Source: Siphonodentalium dalli
Taxonomy: Eukaryota; Mollusca; Scaphopoda; Gadilida; Siphonodentaliidae
DNA: 64,000 nt
Direction: 5' to 3'
Assembly: GCA_032622095.1 (NCBI GenBank)
Contig: CP136062.1
Location: 199,213,887-199,277,886, forward strand
A program made the position numbers and the translations under genes. Of this stretch, positions 1 to 10,876 are shown piece by piece (position 1 is the first letter of the stretch; every line of letters starts with the position of its first letter). The notes beneath the pieces were generated by a model. It was given only the letters and a program-made list of their open reading frames with translations, did no database searches and was not told the DNA's origin.

Positions 1-377
1 CTGGAAATTATCTGGCCAAATAAAGCTGCAACAGCCTAAATTATCTTGGGTCTGTCTCAATAAAACCATACAAATATGGATATCATTGGAACCGGCTCAT
101 TGACCACATTGTGATGGTTACAGTTATGCCCTGTGACAATGCATTCTCTTATATATGCGAGTCGACCATAGGTCGCCTCGCATATATAAGAGAATGCATT
201 GGCCTAAAACAAATCTTTTTTAAACACTTTTTACCATTTTTTCTTACATTCTTTAACAATTTTATAATTTTTAATGTGTTAAGCCAATGCATTCTCTTGT
301 ATATGCGAGGCGACCTATGGTCGACTCGCATATATAAGATAATGCATTGGCACAGGGCCCTTCTGTTGGGTAAAGGG
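1..377 (+). mobile_element. TTAA-type palindromic MITE, family i, left end cut by window
   Basis: A non-autonomous element whose right terminal repeat (TGTTGGGTAAAGGG) abuts a TTAA at 378-381. Its left part matches the full copy near 30,314, so it begins just before the window. It carries two near-perfect palindromes (about 137-203 and 283-351), reverse complements of each other, separated by an AT-rich spacer. The CCCTTT-type ends and TTAA site resemble piggyBac-class elements. No transposase is encoded; the open frames over the palindromes (111-443 plus, 149-436 minus) are by-products of the repeat. It lies in the downstream intron of the GPCR gene. Confidence 0.8.
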
Positions 378-381
378 TTAA

Positions 382-1547
382 AGGTGAATAAGCATATTAG
401 AAGTAATGGACACTCATACCCAGTCCGCGCCTCCAATCTATGAATGTATACACATAATTATCACAATTAGTTAACATTCTCCCAAACTTCACTCAACAAA
501 AAGCCCTTCCGGCGAATCATATAAATTCATATTTATTTTTATTTTTACTATAAAAGATGCATAATCTCTCCCCGGAATCCTATGCATTACTTATTTGTAT
601 GAAATAATAATTCTGCGTCGGATGAGACGTCGTGTTGAACTTGAGTTCTGAGATTTCATGAGAACCTCTCTATATATAATCTGAATACTATTCTCTCAAT
701 CTTCGTTTGAAACTAAGACAGACAGTTCTCATATTTTAGAATATGTGACAAGAACGTAACGTTTCCGGGAAGAGATAAAGCGAGATAAAGCGATATAATG
801 ACCACTCGTCTGGGTTGGCTCACAAACATTTAAACAGTTTTTGTAAAAATGCCCTGAACACTTTGTCTTAGAGTATTTTATATATATACGATTAGTCTGT
901 ACGTGCACGTGGATATGAATATGAATAATACTCACGCTATCTGATAAATTATTTGTATAGGGATATTTGTTTTGGGGGAAGCAGGAAGTTAGCCCGGCAG
1001 GGCTATGCCCCCCCCCCAGCAATATACTGAATTATTATCTAGTTATATGTTAATTTATTGTACTATTCATATGTTTATTGTAAATAAAATTATCCTATCC
1101 TAATCCTGCAAAACCCTCTAGATGATTAATATACCATACAAGTGTATACTCATTAATATACCATACAAGTGTATACTCTTATAACTGAATTGGATAATCC
1201 AAGGGATAAAGTGGGAATGTGGACCTATGTTTTTTTAAATACTTGACGTTATGTATTCCAACTATTTTGACCACGAAATCCCCCAAAATGTATACTAAAC
1301 TTCTTATAAACATTTTGCGGTAGTCAACTATGTCAACATAACTTAGTCTACCAAGTACATTTCCCATCAACGTATAGGTCAATCCCCGACCCCGATCTCC
1401 CCATGCAAACGCACGTTAATTTCAGCGAGAGATCAAACTATACTCTTTCCAACATTTTTTAAAGAATGGGTACCAGTCATAACATTTTGAAAGCTTGTGT
1501 GCCAGAAACCACATTTTTTTTAGAGTGATATCTTCGGTATTACTTAC
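382..1547 (-). other. intron sequence of the GPCR gene, after the TM6 exon
   Basis: On the minus strand the splice donor GTAAGT at 1547-1542 opens an intron that continues past the left edge. I looked for a TM7 exon (an NPxxY-type motif) in this stretch and found none, so the rest of the gene lies outside the window. A 27-bp direct duplication (around 1120-1175) and a C run near 1008 are the only local repeats seen. Confidence 0.6.
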
Positions 1548-2514
1548 TTAGAGGCAGTATGAAGAAGAATGGGAACCAGCATAGGATGAACACTCCAACG
1601 ACAATACCCAGTGTTTTCGCGGCTTTCTTTTCCCGGTTAAAGCTCGCGACTTTCCCAGCCGCCGTCATTTTTGACAATTTCCGGTTAGTTCCATCTGATT
1701 GGTCACTTGAATTGCTGCTATGGTAACTTGGCATTGTCGCCTGCCTTTGCATACGCCCGATATGAACGCGGAGTGTTACGCCTCCCGCTTCTTTGGATTT
1801 ACTGACTCCTTTTGCAAGGAATTTAGAGTGTTTGCTGGCTTCCTGGTAGATGCGGAAATACACTATGAAAATAATGATGGTTGGAACATAGAAGGAGAAT
1901 GCTACTGAGAATAGAACATAGCCAAGTTGTGTTGTCACTGTGCACACTTTTGGATCTGGGTTGGAATTTTCCTTCCACCCAATTAGAGGAGCGATGGATA
2001 TAATAAGCGATAGAATCCAGACGAATATGTTTGTGTAGATGGCACGTCTCTCAGTCATTATAGCAGTATGCTGTAACGGCCGAGTCACTCCAAAATACCT
2101 ATCAATGCTTATGGCACACAGGCTCATAATGGAAGCCGTGCAACATAGCACATCAACTGCAGCCCAAATATCACAAAACATCGACCCGAATTCCCATGTT
2201 CCGAGAACTTCCAGAGTAGCTGAGAATGGTAAAACAAGTGTCCCAAGGAGAAGATCTGCTACTGCTAAATTTACTATGAAATAGTTGGTTGTATTTCTCA
2301 AATGGGCGTTTGCGAATACTGCTAACAGAACGAACATGTTGCCGACGATGGTCATTAGCACGACACCTCCCAAGAGCACACCTTTTATCGAAGCCACTAT
2401 AATTTCATTGGAAGTAAAGTTAAAGGAAACAGAACTGCCGAAGTCAGTGTTTTCTCTTGTGTGGTTATCGCCATGGGTTGCTGAGATGAAATCAGAATCG
2501 TTGAATCGCATCAT
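1548..2514 (-). CDS. alpha-1-adrenergic-like biogenic amine GPCR, TM1-TM6 exon (partial)
   Basis: A plasma-membrane receptor for a catecholamine-type amine. The 322 residues of this exon hold an N-terminus with N-glycosylation sites (N5, N17, N32), TM1 about 43-70 with the GN motif, TM2 78-100 with NLAVADLLLG, TM3 112-135 with amine-binding Asp121, DRY at 138-140, TM4 160-180, a C114-C191 disulfide pair, TM5 196-222 with Ser203 and Ser207 (the catechol serines of alpha-1 receptors), and TM6 299-322 with CWFPFF. The stretch NREKKAAKTLGIVVG before TM6 is nearly that of vertebrate alpha-1 receptors, which signal through Gq. The exon ends at a GTAAGT donor in phase 1 right after TM6, where vertebrate ADRA1 genes also have an intron. 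Translation past it stops after two codons, so TM7 and the tail are on another exon outside the window. The start at 2514 is favoured by an in-frame stop at 2541-2539. An octopamine alpha-like receptor is the main alternative. Confidence 0.88.
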
Positions 2515-2646
2515 GTGAATTGTAATATTCCAACATTCTCACGACATGCCGACACTTTCCAAGTGGAACGCCTTGCCGAAGCGGAAACTGTAATGTCCGT
2601 TATTCATCTCCATGCGAATCCTGCGTAGTCCGGGGACTTGAACTTC
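2515..2646 (-). other. 5' UTR part of the GPCR exon, with splice acceptor
   Basis: Reading the minus strand, a pyrimidine-rich stretch ending in TTCCATTGCAG (AG at 2648-2647) is a good acceptor, so the exon probably starts at 2646 and has about 130 bases of leader. An in-frame TGA-type stop at 2541-2539 separates it from the start codon at 2514. At least one more upstream leader exon and the promoter would lie further right; I could not identify them. Confidence 0.5.
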
Positions 2647-2966
2647 CTGCAATGGAAAATAAAACAACATTGAAAAGTTACATATTGCATTGGTCTGCCA
2701 TAAGCCGTCCAGCGACGTTAAACGGGTGCGATTCCAGATAGGCTTGGATTTGTGATTCACGCCAATGAATGGTTACTTCATTTGTTTCTATAAGTACGTT
2801 TTTCAGTTGCTTATCGAGATTCGGTTATTTCTGCGAGTAGTGGAGTGATTTTGTGTTCGGTTTGTCCCTCTCTATGTGCTGTTCCGTTCACCAAAAACAC
2901 GACAGTGTTGCGATTGGCTGATAACAGCTTCAACAATGCATGTTGTTTAATCCCAATACCCTGAAC

Positions 2967-3427
2967 TATTAGCCGGGTTCAGCCACACGTCCGTGTAACT
3001 TGTAACGTGTGTTACTATGGTATTCCTATCGATATACACTTGGCGGGAAAAATCAAAGCCAAAGCCACACGTTTTGAGACATCTGCCCAACTTGTACATG
3101 TAGCAGAACGTGCATGTAAACAATAATCTGGTGGTGGAGACAAGAAGTTCACAATGCGACCACCACCGACATGCTTATTCAATCAAAGCAGAACCTTTCC
3201 GGACAGACACATTGCCTGTATAGCGTTGATAGCTCATTCGGTAACTATAAGTTTGAGTTATTCTTCTTTACTACATGTTTCGTATTGCTACATGTTTGAC
3301 ACAAAACTTCTGAACGGTTTGACAGTGTACGTCTATAGGGGGAGTGGTCACGTGATTCAGGTGACTGTCGTTGCCAACGACAACACACATTACAGGTGAC
3401 AAGTACGTGTGGCTGAACCTGGCTAAT
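2967..3427. mobile_element. MITE with about 25-bp inverted ends, upstream of the GPCR
   Basis: The ends are inverted copies of one another: left ATTAGCCGGGTTCAGCCACA, right the complement of AGCCAGGTTCAGCCACACGT. Similarity continues inward as GTAACGTGTG against GTAATGTGTG. An internal partial copy of the end (AGCCACACGT near 3,063) is present. No conserved coding frame is seen inside. It lies in the presumed first intron or promoter region of the GPCR gene. Confidence 0.65.
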
Positions 3428-4340
3428 GATTAATTAAGAGGGAGTACCACGCCCGTATAGTGTCGGGTCACGCGGTAAATCCGAGTCCCACATAACTTCA
3501 CATGTACACTGAGTTAACCGCACGTGATTAAACCTGTATATGTGATTATAAAAGTTCAATTTCCCAATCTCAATTAAAATCACTATATATGCGAGTGTAC
3601 GTGGATTATTAAACCGACTAGAAGTGGGGATATTTCCGGAGTTCTGTTATCTCTCATATTCCTTCGGCGTAATATTGTGCTTAAATGCGGATCATTATCC
3701 TGTTTTAATTCCCATTGTCGTCCCCACGTAAAGCAGGATGTACTTTAATCGAGGCAAAAGACATTCAACGTAAAATCCATAAATTCAATTATTCCTCAAA
3801 ACTCAAAAGTCACGGAATACTATAATATGTTATGTGAGAAGGATGTGTATAGGAACAACTCTGGAGAATTCCGAACCTACACATAAGGAGCAATGACGTT
3901 AATGGCTAGACCCCCGCGTGCCGTGAGATCGGCGTCAGCATTAACTCATAATGATCATCAGACTGAAAGACAGAGTGCAGTCCCATCGCTATGCTCGTCT
4001 GAAATCTCCGTCACGTATACAGAATGTAAGGAAATCTTACTTTATTTATCGAAGACTTTTGTCGTTTACAATTCATTCTGAACTGAACTATCGATATTCA
4101 TTTGGGAAATTGACCGATAAAATCAAAATGGATTGTAACGGAGAGTAGTCTTAAATAAAAAAAAACGTTATATCCAATTACATTCTATATATGTCATAGC
4201 AATGTTCAGTGGGGAACTGAAATCTGACTCGCAGTTCAAATTAACACCTCAAAAATAAGTACGTCTCCTCAGATAATGCATTCATTGTATATTAGAATTC
4301 CGAGGCCGTTTGCCGATGAACTGTGCACTACAATAAGTAC
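3428..4340. other. no recognised feature
   Basis: Mixed-composition intergenic or intronic DNA. No exon with convincing splice sites, RNA gene or repeat was recognised; the short open frames near 3,893-4,148 look like chance. Confidence 0.4.
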
Positions 4341-4343
4341 TAC

Positions 4344-5145
4344 GTGTTTCAGGGGGACCCTGCGTTGCCCAGGATAAAGTGACGCGGAAACCTCCGCTAT
4401 GAATACTATTGCTCAGAGTGTTAAGATATCAATACATTGTTAGTGCCCCTCCCCATCGATGACCAACATGGCACCACTGTGGGTCGTTAAACCACACGAT
4501 TAGACTCCGCGTATCATGGAGTAGAATATGTACCAATTTTGTGGAAATCGTCGCTAAAATTAGTTTTTATCAAATGTGGTGTCTCTCCCCTCCTCCCATC
4601 CCTAACTCTAGCGGCGCCACGTTGGCATATGTAAGCCACACAACTAAACTCTTCATATCATGGAGATGACTATATATTGACTTTAAGTGTGACTATAAGT
4701 TTTGTGGATATCGGCGACTAAACACATTTTTATCAAAGTCAGTGCCTCTCCCCAATATCTGACCCAAACGTCACAAATATGGCGTTTTAAAACCAAATGA
4801 ATAAATTCCTCGTAATATTGAGAAGAATATGTATACATTTGGAGGAAATCGATGATAAAAATATGTTTATCAATTTTGGTGCCCCTTCTGACTCGAACGG
4901 CGTAGGTTGTTGGAATAGTTAATCGACACCAATACACTCCTCATATCATGGATGCGGTCATATATGTTTGGTGGAAATCGGCGACAAAAACAAATTTCAT
5001 CACCCTTTTCCGTTCGTGGTCAACAGCGTCACTACAGAAAATTGTAACCTGTACCATTTAAAAGTTACCCATATTAGGCCCATTTGTAGCCTACCAGATG
5101 GTTCAATGTTAATTTCTATAGAACACAGAAACTGGTAGACATTCG

Positions 5146-5180
<35 letters not shown>
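4344..5180 (+). repeat. degenerate tandem repeat with microsatellite end
   Basis: Repeating blocks of about 150-170 bp with phrases such as TCATATCATGGAGATGACTA, TTTGTGGAAATCG and GTGCCCCTCCCC are recognisable at 4,440-5,050 and again at 23.2-24.36 kb and, in pieces, at 35.8 and 37.2 kb. The unit starts with a GGGACCCTGCGTTGCCCAGG-like head and ends with ATTTCTATAGAACACAGA, then an (AT)n tract at 5,150-5,182. It is non-coding. Confidence 0.6.
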
Positions 5181-5184
<4 letters not shown>

Positions 5185-5910
5185 TAGAAGGTGACCCGAC
5201 TTCGTCCGGGCTTTGACCTTGAATTGTCTATTTTGAAGGTCAAGGTCAAGTGGGGTCACGATTTGACCAGTCCAAAACACTGCCCGGACAAAAGTACCCG
5301 ACCAACGTGCCCGTCGAAATCCATCTGGTTTTACCCGATTTGATCTTGAATTGATCATTTTGAAGGTCAAGGTCAGGTCGAGGTCACGACTCGACCCGTA
5401 AAAACACCCAGTGGACAAAAGTAACCCTACGTATCAAATATCGTCGAAATACCATCAAAATTCGCGATTTGACCTTGAATTGACCCGATTTCAAGGTCAA
5501 GGTCACGTCGCACGGGCAAATTAATATGCTTATGAGACTCCCCACACGAAAGTACCCCCACAAACCAAGTTTCATCGCGTGATATTCGTACGTTTGACCT
5601 TGAAATGACCCGATTTCAAGGTCAAGGTCACGTCGCACGGGCGAATTAATAGGTTTATGCCACTCCCCGGCCGAAGTTACCCCCAAATACCAAGTTTCAT
5701 CAAAATCCCGTGATATTCGGGCGTTTGACCTTGAAATTACCCGATTTCAAGGTCAAGGTCACGTCGCACGGGCAAATTAATAGGCCTATGTCACTCCCCG
5801 GCCGAAAATACCCCCACATACCAAATTTCATCAAAATCGGCTTGGCGTTTTCGAGTCCATCGATTACAGACAGACACACAGACACACAGATCTTCCAAAA
5901 TATATAATAG
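5181..5910 (+). repeat. interspersed repeat with ACCCGACTTCGTCCGGG head and CAGA tail
   Basis: It begins TAGAAGGTGACCCGACTTCG and ends in (CAGACA)n followed by AAAATATATAATAG. Inside are about five copies of a unit holding TTTGACCTTGAATTGACC and AAGGTCAAGGTCACG, which is the source of the short minus-strand frames here. A second copy follows directly at about 5,911 and another lies at about 34,893. The head and tail are constant and the middle varies, as in non-autonomous elements with a microsatellite 3' end. Confidence 0.65.
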
Positions 5911-6507
5911 ACTAGAAGGTGACCCGACTTCGTCCGGGCTATTCAAAAACCAAATTTCAAGTCGATAGCTCCACCCGTTTGCGAGATATATAGCCCAATG
6001 TCATTTGCGGATACCTCGGCCGGTGATGAGTTAACGCGACATCGGCCGGAAAAGAGTTAACGCGATCACGTCACGATATGTTGATGGCGTGATATATTTA
6101 CGCAATGATTTTCGATGAGCGAAGCATGGTCCTGCGTTGTTCCCGATAATTAAGGTAGAAACTTTAAACGTACACAGGCGTGTGATGCATCATTGGAAAG
6201 ATGAAGCGCCACAGATTCTAACCGTGCAAATTATATGACTGGCAATTTATTATTCGCGCTATATCGAATCGATTTGTGAGCACCGAACTGAAATATATTA
6301 GCGCAAAACGGCGTAAAAACAGATTTGACCTCGGCACGTGAAAAGTTGACCTCGGATCTGAAAATCAATAGGCCTATGTTACTCCTGACCCGAAAATACC
6401 CCCACATACCAAGTTTCATCGAAATCGGCTGGGCCATTTTCGAGTCCATCGATTACACCCAGACAGATAAACACACACACACACACATATCTTTCAAAAT
6501 ATATAAT

Positions 6508-6556
<49 letters not shown>
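5911..6556 (+). repeat. second, adjacent copy of the CGTCCGGGCT-headed repeat, ending in (TA)n
   Basis: The same head (TAGAAGGTGACCCGACTTCG) and tail (AAGTTTCATCGAAATCGG, then CAGACAGA and CACACA) as the preceding copy, but with a different middle. That middle contains AATTTCAAGTCGATAGCTCC, also found in the 46.7-47.1 kb repeat. A (TA)n microsatellite occupies 6,508-6,556. Confidence 0.6.
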
Positions 6557-6558
<2 letters not shown>

Positions 6559-7530
6559 AAAGAGTATAGGATATGTCTATATGTATGTCTGTCTATCCGT
6601 CTGTCTGTCCGTCTGTCTGTCAGGATTTTTCTCCGAGACTGCTGGCCCGAATTCAACAGAAATAGATGTGTTTTATCTGGATACCCTGGCAGAGGTATTA
6701 ATGGCGTTAGTTTTTAAAAATTTTGATTTAAAACAAATTTAATTAAATAAATAAAAAACAAACAAATTAGCTCACCATGGGCCTATTTCAGTACCAGATG
6801 TACGCTCTTCATATATGTGTTTTCACTGTGGCCAGCTGAATAACTAGTATAAGTCCACCATGGGTTTATTCCATAACCAAATAAGTCCTATATGAACCGA
6901 TGCCAACAATATTTAGGTCTAATATGAACCTGAGCGCGCACAGGCCCCTCCGACGCTGAATAAAGGCTCCAATATGAAAATGTTTGCACTATAATATATG
7001 TTTCCGTGAAAAACACACAATATGGGCTTATTTCATATTGAACTAGTCCCATATAGGGCTGATTTAATAACCAGCGTTTTGCCCCATTTAGAGCTTATTT
7101 GAGTTTTAAATAATGCCAATATGAGCTTATATTTTATAAAAATTATAAAAAATAAGCCAGTATTGTGCTTATTTTTACGAGAACAGTCTGTACTGCAATA
7201 CCGATTTCGCAAAAGTAACTTTGGCAATTAACGGTTAAAAAATTAACTGGGGTCACTGAGGGAAGTTTAACCCGGTACTTAAGAAAACTGTCCAGTCATG
7301 AGTAGGGCTTGCTGCTATTGCCATACAATTCGAAATTGATCAAGTTTGACTCATGACTGCTCACCGGCATTCGAGTTATAGAAAATCAAAACCCGGTGAG
7401 CACTCGAATATCAAACTCCATCGTGTTCAGATTTTATGGAAGTATAGTGGCATACATTCATCATACTTGAACAAGTTTAGTGAATTATGGGCACAGTGGG
7501 GCACAGTGTGTTTGTAACTCGTAATTGTAA
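6557..7530. other. no gene recognised; short CTGT-rich microsatellite at the left
   Basis: 6,570-6,620 is a CTGTCTGTC-rich simple repeat. The rest is AT-rich with repeated phrases such as ATATGGGCTTATTTCATA, which looks like old tandem repeat, and a short inverted pair GCTCACCGG / CCGGTGAGC near 7,360-7,400. No exon is supported. Confidence 0.4.
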
Positions 7531-7910
7531 TCGTGAGTTGGAGAAACCTCTCTAATCTATCTATATCGTTCTATAATAGAGTACCCAACAGAAGGGCCCT
7601 GTGCCAAAGCATTCTCTTATATATGCGAGTCGACCATAGGTCGCCTCGCATATATAAGAGAATGCATTGGCTTAACACATTAAAAATTATAAAATTGTTA
7701 AAGAATGTAAGAAAAAATGGTAAAAAGTGTTAAAAAAAGATTTGTTTTAGGCCAATGCATTCTCTTATATATGCGAGACGACCTATGGTCGACTCGCATA
7801 TATAAGAGAATGCATTGGCACAGGGCCCTTCTGTTGAGATTGCACAAACGAAGTCTCGTGAGTTGGAGAAACCTCTCTAATCTATCTATATCGTTCTATA
7901 ATAGAGTACC
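7531..7910. mobile_element. palindromic core between 55-bp direct repeats
   Basis: The palindrome pair (7,603-7,671 and 7,751-7,819) with its AT-rich spacer is bounded by CCCAACAGAAGGGCCC on the left and GGGCCCTTCTGTTG on the right, i.e. the inner part of the family-i ends without the outer TTAA-CCCTTT. The flanks 7,531-7,585 and 7,856-7,910 are identical over 55 bp. CACAAACGAAGTCTC before the right flank and CACAAACGATGTCTC after it suggest a pre-existing tandem repeat at the insertion site. Confidence 0.75.
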
Positions 7911-9700
7911 ATATTCACAAACGATGTCTCAGAAGCTGCTGTCTATTTACTCGACTGAAGTATGAAGAATATTTTTTCCACCCAATTTCACGTTATTCCG
8001 AATTCGATAATGGAAGTAATCAGTTTTTGTGTGCTTCGGTGATTCCTGATTTGTTAGACTATCTAGCGTTATGTATCGGAACATTGACGTGGCACAATCA
8101 TTGATGTCCGGTCCGTTTCGTCAGTGACATTAAAGTTGTTTAGCAGCTCAGATGATTTAGATAGGCAAACACATGTGCACTGTTGTTATTGTCTGGCGGC
8201 GACACAACATTCGATAACATTTTAACTTATAATGAAATATTTGACCTCAACAAGCAATAGCGCCTTCTCATTTGCCGAGAGGTGTGTCCTACATTTAACA
8301 AAATGTTGTGCTGAACCTAGCACACTGATATACATGTATCTATATAGTATCGTGCTAAATTTGGTATCGTGCTAAATTTGGCCCAATACTATACCAAACT
8401 CGCATGCAAAAACCAATGAACATAGACCCTCATGTATCCACCAATTTACTGAGGCGTGCCCAAATGAGATTAAATGTTACTGTGAACAGGGGGGGGGGGG
8501 TCGGAAAAACATTTCAGGCACGTATGGCATTTTTTCCCTTTCGATCATATTTTGTACCCACCCACCCCCACCGCCAATTTTTTTTCCGTTTTCAGCAGTT
8601 TTTTCCGACCATTTTTTGACACCCACCCCCCCCTTTTAACACTAAAACAGAGATTTGCGGGGGGAAATTCACTGTAAACAGCTGTATATGAATTTCTGTG
8701 CATACTATTTATCATGGATGTTAACATGGACATGTAAATACGAATGAGTCATTTTGAGGTCATTCGGCCAAAAATACATGGCTGCCAGCGACCATCTTGG
8801 ATTTCAAAATTTGCAACAAAATACAACACGATAACTGCCTGCAGTCAGTTTACAGTTAGAATTACATTATTTCTCTCATTCAAAGTGGTTTTGAAGCCCA
8901 ACTCATTGCCAAAACACTAAAAAACAAGCTGGACATTTTTTTTTTAGTTGCGGAAAAAATTGCTTGTTGTACATATACGTAACATTACAGTACGGAAATA
9001 TGGGTCAATAAAGAGACGAAATACTAGGATTATATAGTATTATCAACTTATCCGGTGTAATAAACTGTGAACATGTTTATTTTGTGTTACCAACGTGTTT
9101 TTGTCATCTAGATTGTAGAAAAAAGTGTATTATTTTCAATGGAGGGGGAATAACTCTCTATCTTAAAGATAGAGTTATTCCCCTTCCGTTGAAAATTCAT
9201 CTTTAGTTTGAATTCTGTTGCTTTTTGGGAGCCAAACGGGGGTAATCTTTATATGATTTCTTCTGTTTTCTGTTTCTCTATGGGCATCGTTTGAGACACA
9301 GATATTTCAAATGGTGATGAATTATAGTATTTTAATCATATTTGATGGCATAGATTTTTACTAAAAACGTATATCAAGTCACTATAAAAAATAATTGGTG
9401 ACTCGAAAATTAAGTTGGCCTTTAAAATAATGTACTGGGTATAGGCTTCAAATCCCAATGTGGCTTTAGCTTTTCCAATCACACCGAATTCTCTGGTGGG
9501 AATGATGACCAATCTAATCAACAAATTGACGAAGTTAAGTATCATGTTATAGATCAATGTAAATTTTTACGATGTGGCTAGCATACTAGGTTACTGACAA
9601 GATATTTCACTGCTCATAATCAGGTACCCTTTTCAACGCATGACTGGTGCGAAACAGACACAGTAAGAGCGACTTTGCTGAAAAGTTACAACTTGGCACG
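7911..9700. other. no gene recognised; small hairpin at 9,130-9,205
   Basis: Contains G- and C-homopolymer tracts near 8,490 and 8,570-8,640 and a palindrome of about 75 bp (GGGGGAATAACTCTCTATCT with its complement) at about 9,130-9,205. No splice-bounded coding exon was recognised; the minus frame at 9,336-9,557 lacks any family signature. Confidence 0.4.
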
Positions 9701-9865
9701 GAATTTGAATAGTGTACAATCCAACAATTGGACGCCGATCAATTCGGCCAAGCCACTGCTGTGTGAAACTCGTGTTAGACCAGCGGCGGGCTGCGAACTC
9801 ATCTCGCTGTGTTGACAGCGAAGACTAGTCCGACGCACTAACCACTGGACCCCGGAGCTTCACAA
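9700..9865 (-). repeat. tRNA-derived SINE-like repeat
   Basis: On the minus strand the stretch starting near 9,862 reads CCGGGGTCCAGTGGTTAGTG followed by CGTCGGACTAG and, about 45 bases later, GATGAGTTCGCAGCCC. These resemble the A box and B box of a tRNA promoter at the usual spacing. A true tRNA is unlikely because the acceptor arm and anticodon arm do not pair properly and the homology runs on past the tRNA length. Confidence 0.5.
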
Positions 9866-9976
9866 ACACAGTAGTTTCCTTAATTTTCTTTGAATGGTTC
9901 GTGTGCTTTGTATGTATTTATTTTGAAAATAACCTATAACATGTATATGAAACCACATAGAGTAATTGCCAGGTTT

Positions 9977-10137
9977 GACGACTATGTCTGGGAATCGGGT
10001 TATATCCCTCTGAGCCAGTCTAAAACTTTTCACAATTACTGCCGACATTTGTATATATTGTCAATAACCACCCATTGCCGACCATATGATATGAATGTAC
10101 ACTAATAATATATAGTATGTAATAGGCATGGTCATTA
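9977..10137. repeat. single-unit copy of a local duplication
   Basis: Matches 10,367-10,993 from GTCTGGGAATCGGGTTATAT through CTGCCGACATTTGTATATAT to TATGTAATAGGCATGGTCA, but contains only one copy of the ATATCCCTCT unit that is amplified in the other copy. It is the reference state for the expansion. Confidence 0.75.
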
Positions 10138-10242
10138 TGATATGTATAATCCGGACAGAGTGTGTTGTCACTGCGACACTTACGACACAGATGCGACATT
10201 TACTCGGTATGGTAGGTGGGAGATCTTACATCGTACATCGCC

Positions 10243-10366
10243 TTTTTATTTTATTTATTGAAAACTCACCATTTATTTCATTTTATTTATTGAAAACTCA
10301 ACATTGAAACATATTTATTTTATTTAATTTATTGAAAACTGAACATTGAAACATATTTGTAATATT
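10243..10366. repeat. about 40-bp AT-rich tandem repeat
   Basis: Three imperfect copies of ATTTTATTTATTGAAAACTC followed by AACATTGAAACATATTT. A partial copy recurs on the other side of the minisatellite at about 11,000-11,036. Confidence 0.7.
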
Positions 10367-10380
10367 GACGAGTCTGGGAA

Positions 10381-10876
10381 TCGGGTTATATCCCTCTCAT
10401 GTTATATCCCTCTCATGTTATATCCCTCTCATGTTATATCCCTCTCATGTAGTCTAATCGGGTTATATCCCTCTCATGTAGTCTAATCGGGTGATATCCC
10501 TCTCATGTAGTCTAATCGGGTTATATCCCTCTCATGTAGTCTAATCGGGTTATATCCCTCTCATGTAGTCTAATCGGGTTATATCCCTCTCATGTTATAT
10601 CCCTCTCATGTTATATCCCTCTCATGTAGTCTCATCGGGTTATATCCCTCTCATGTAGTCTAATCGGGTTATATCCCTCTCATGTTATATCCCTCTCATG
10701 TAGTCTAATCGGGTTATATCCCTCTCATGTAGTCTAATCGGGTTATATCCCTCTCATGTAGTCCGGGTTATATCCCTCTCATGTAGTCTAATCGGGTTAT
10801 ATCCCTCCCATGTAGTCTAATCGGGTTATATCCCTATCATGTAGTCTAATCGGGTTATATCCCTCTCATGTATAGT
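10381..10876. repeat. 29-bp minisatellite
   Basis: Array of a unit combining GGGTTATATCCCTCTCATGT with AGTCTAATC, interleaved with shorter 16-bp units (TATATCCCTCTCATGT), about 17 full or partial units in all. Units are nearly identical, pointing to recent expansion. The flanks are single-copy relative to the duplicate at 9,977-10,137. Confidence 0.9.

Noticed and set aside
111-443. Frames with repeated SYICESTIGRLAYIRECIG-like peptides at many places
   Set aside because: They are translations of the palindromic core of mobile elements and recur wherever the core occurs on either strand.
9815-9865. Functional tRNA gene on the minus strand
   Set aside because: A- and B-box-like motifs are present, but the acceptor and anticodon stems do not pair, so a SINE is more likely.
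10381-10876. CRISPR-like array of direct repeats
   Set aside because: Units are contiguous with no unique spacers, and the sequence is eukaryotic; it is a minisatellite. The same holds for 33.7-34.5 kb.
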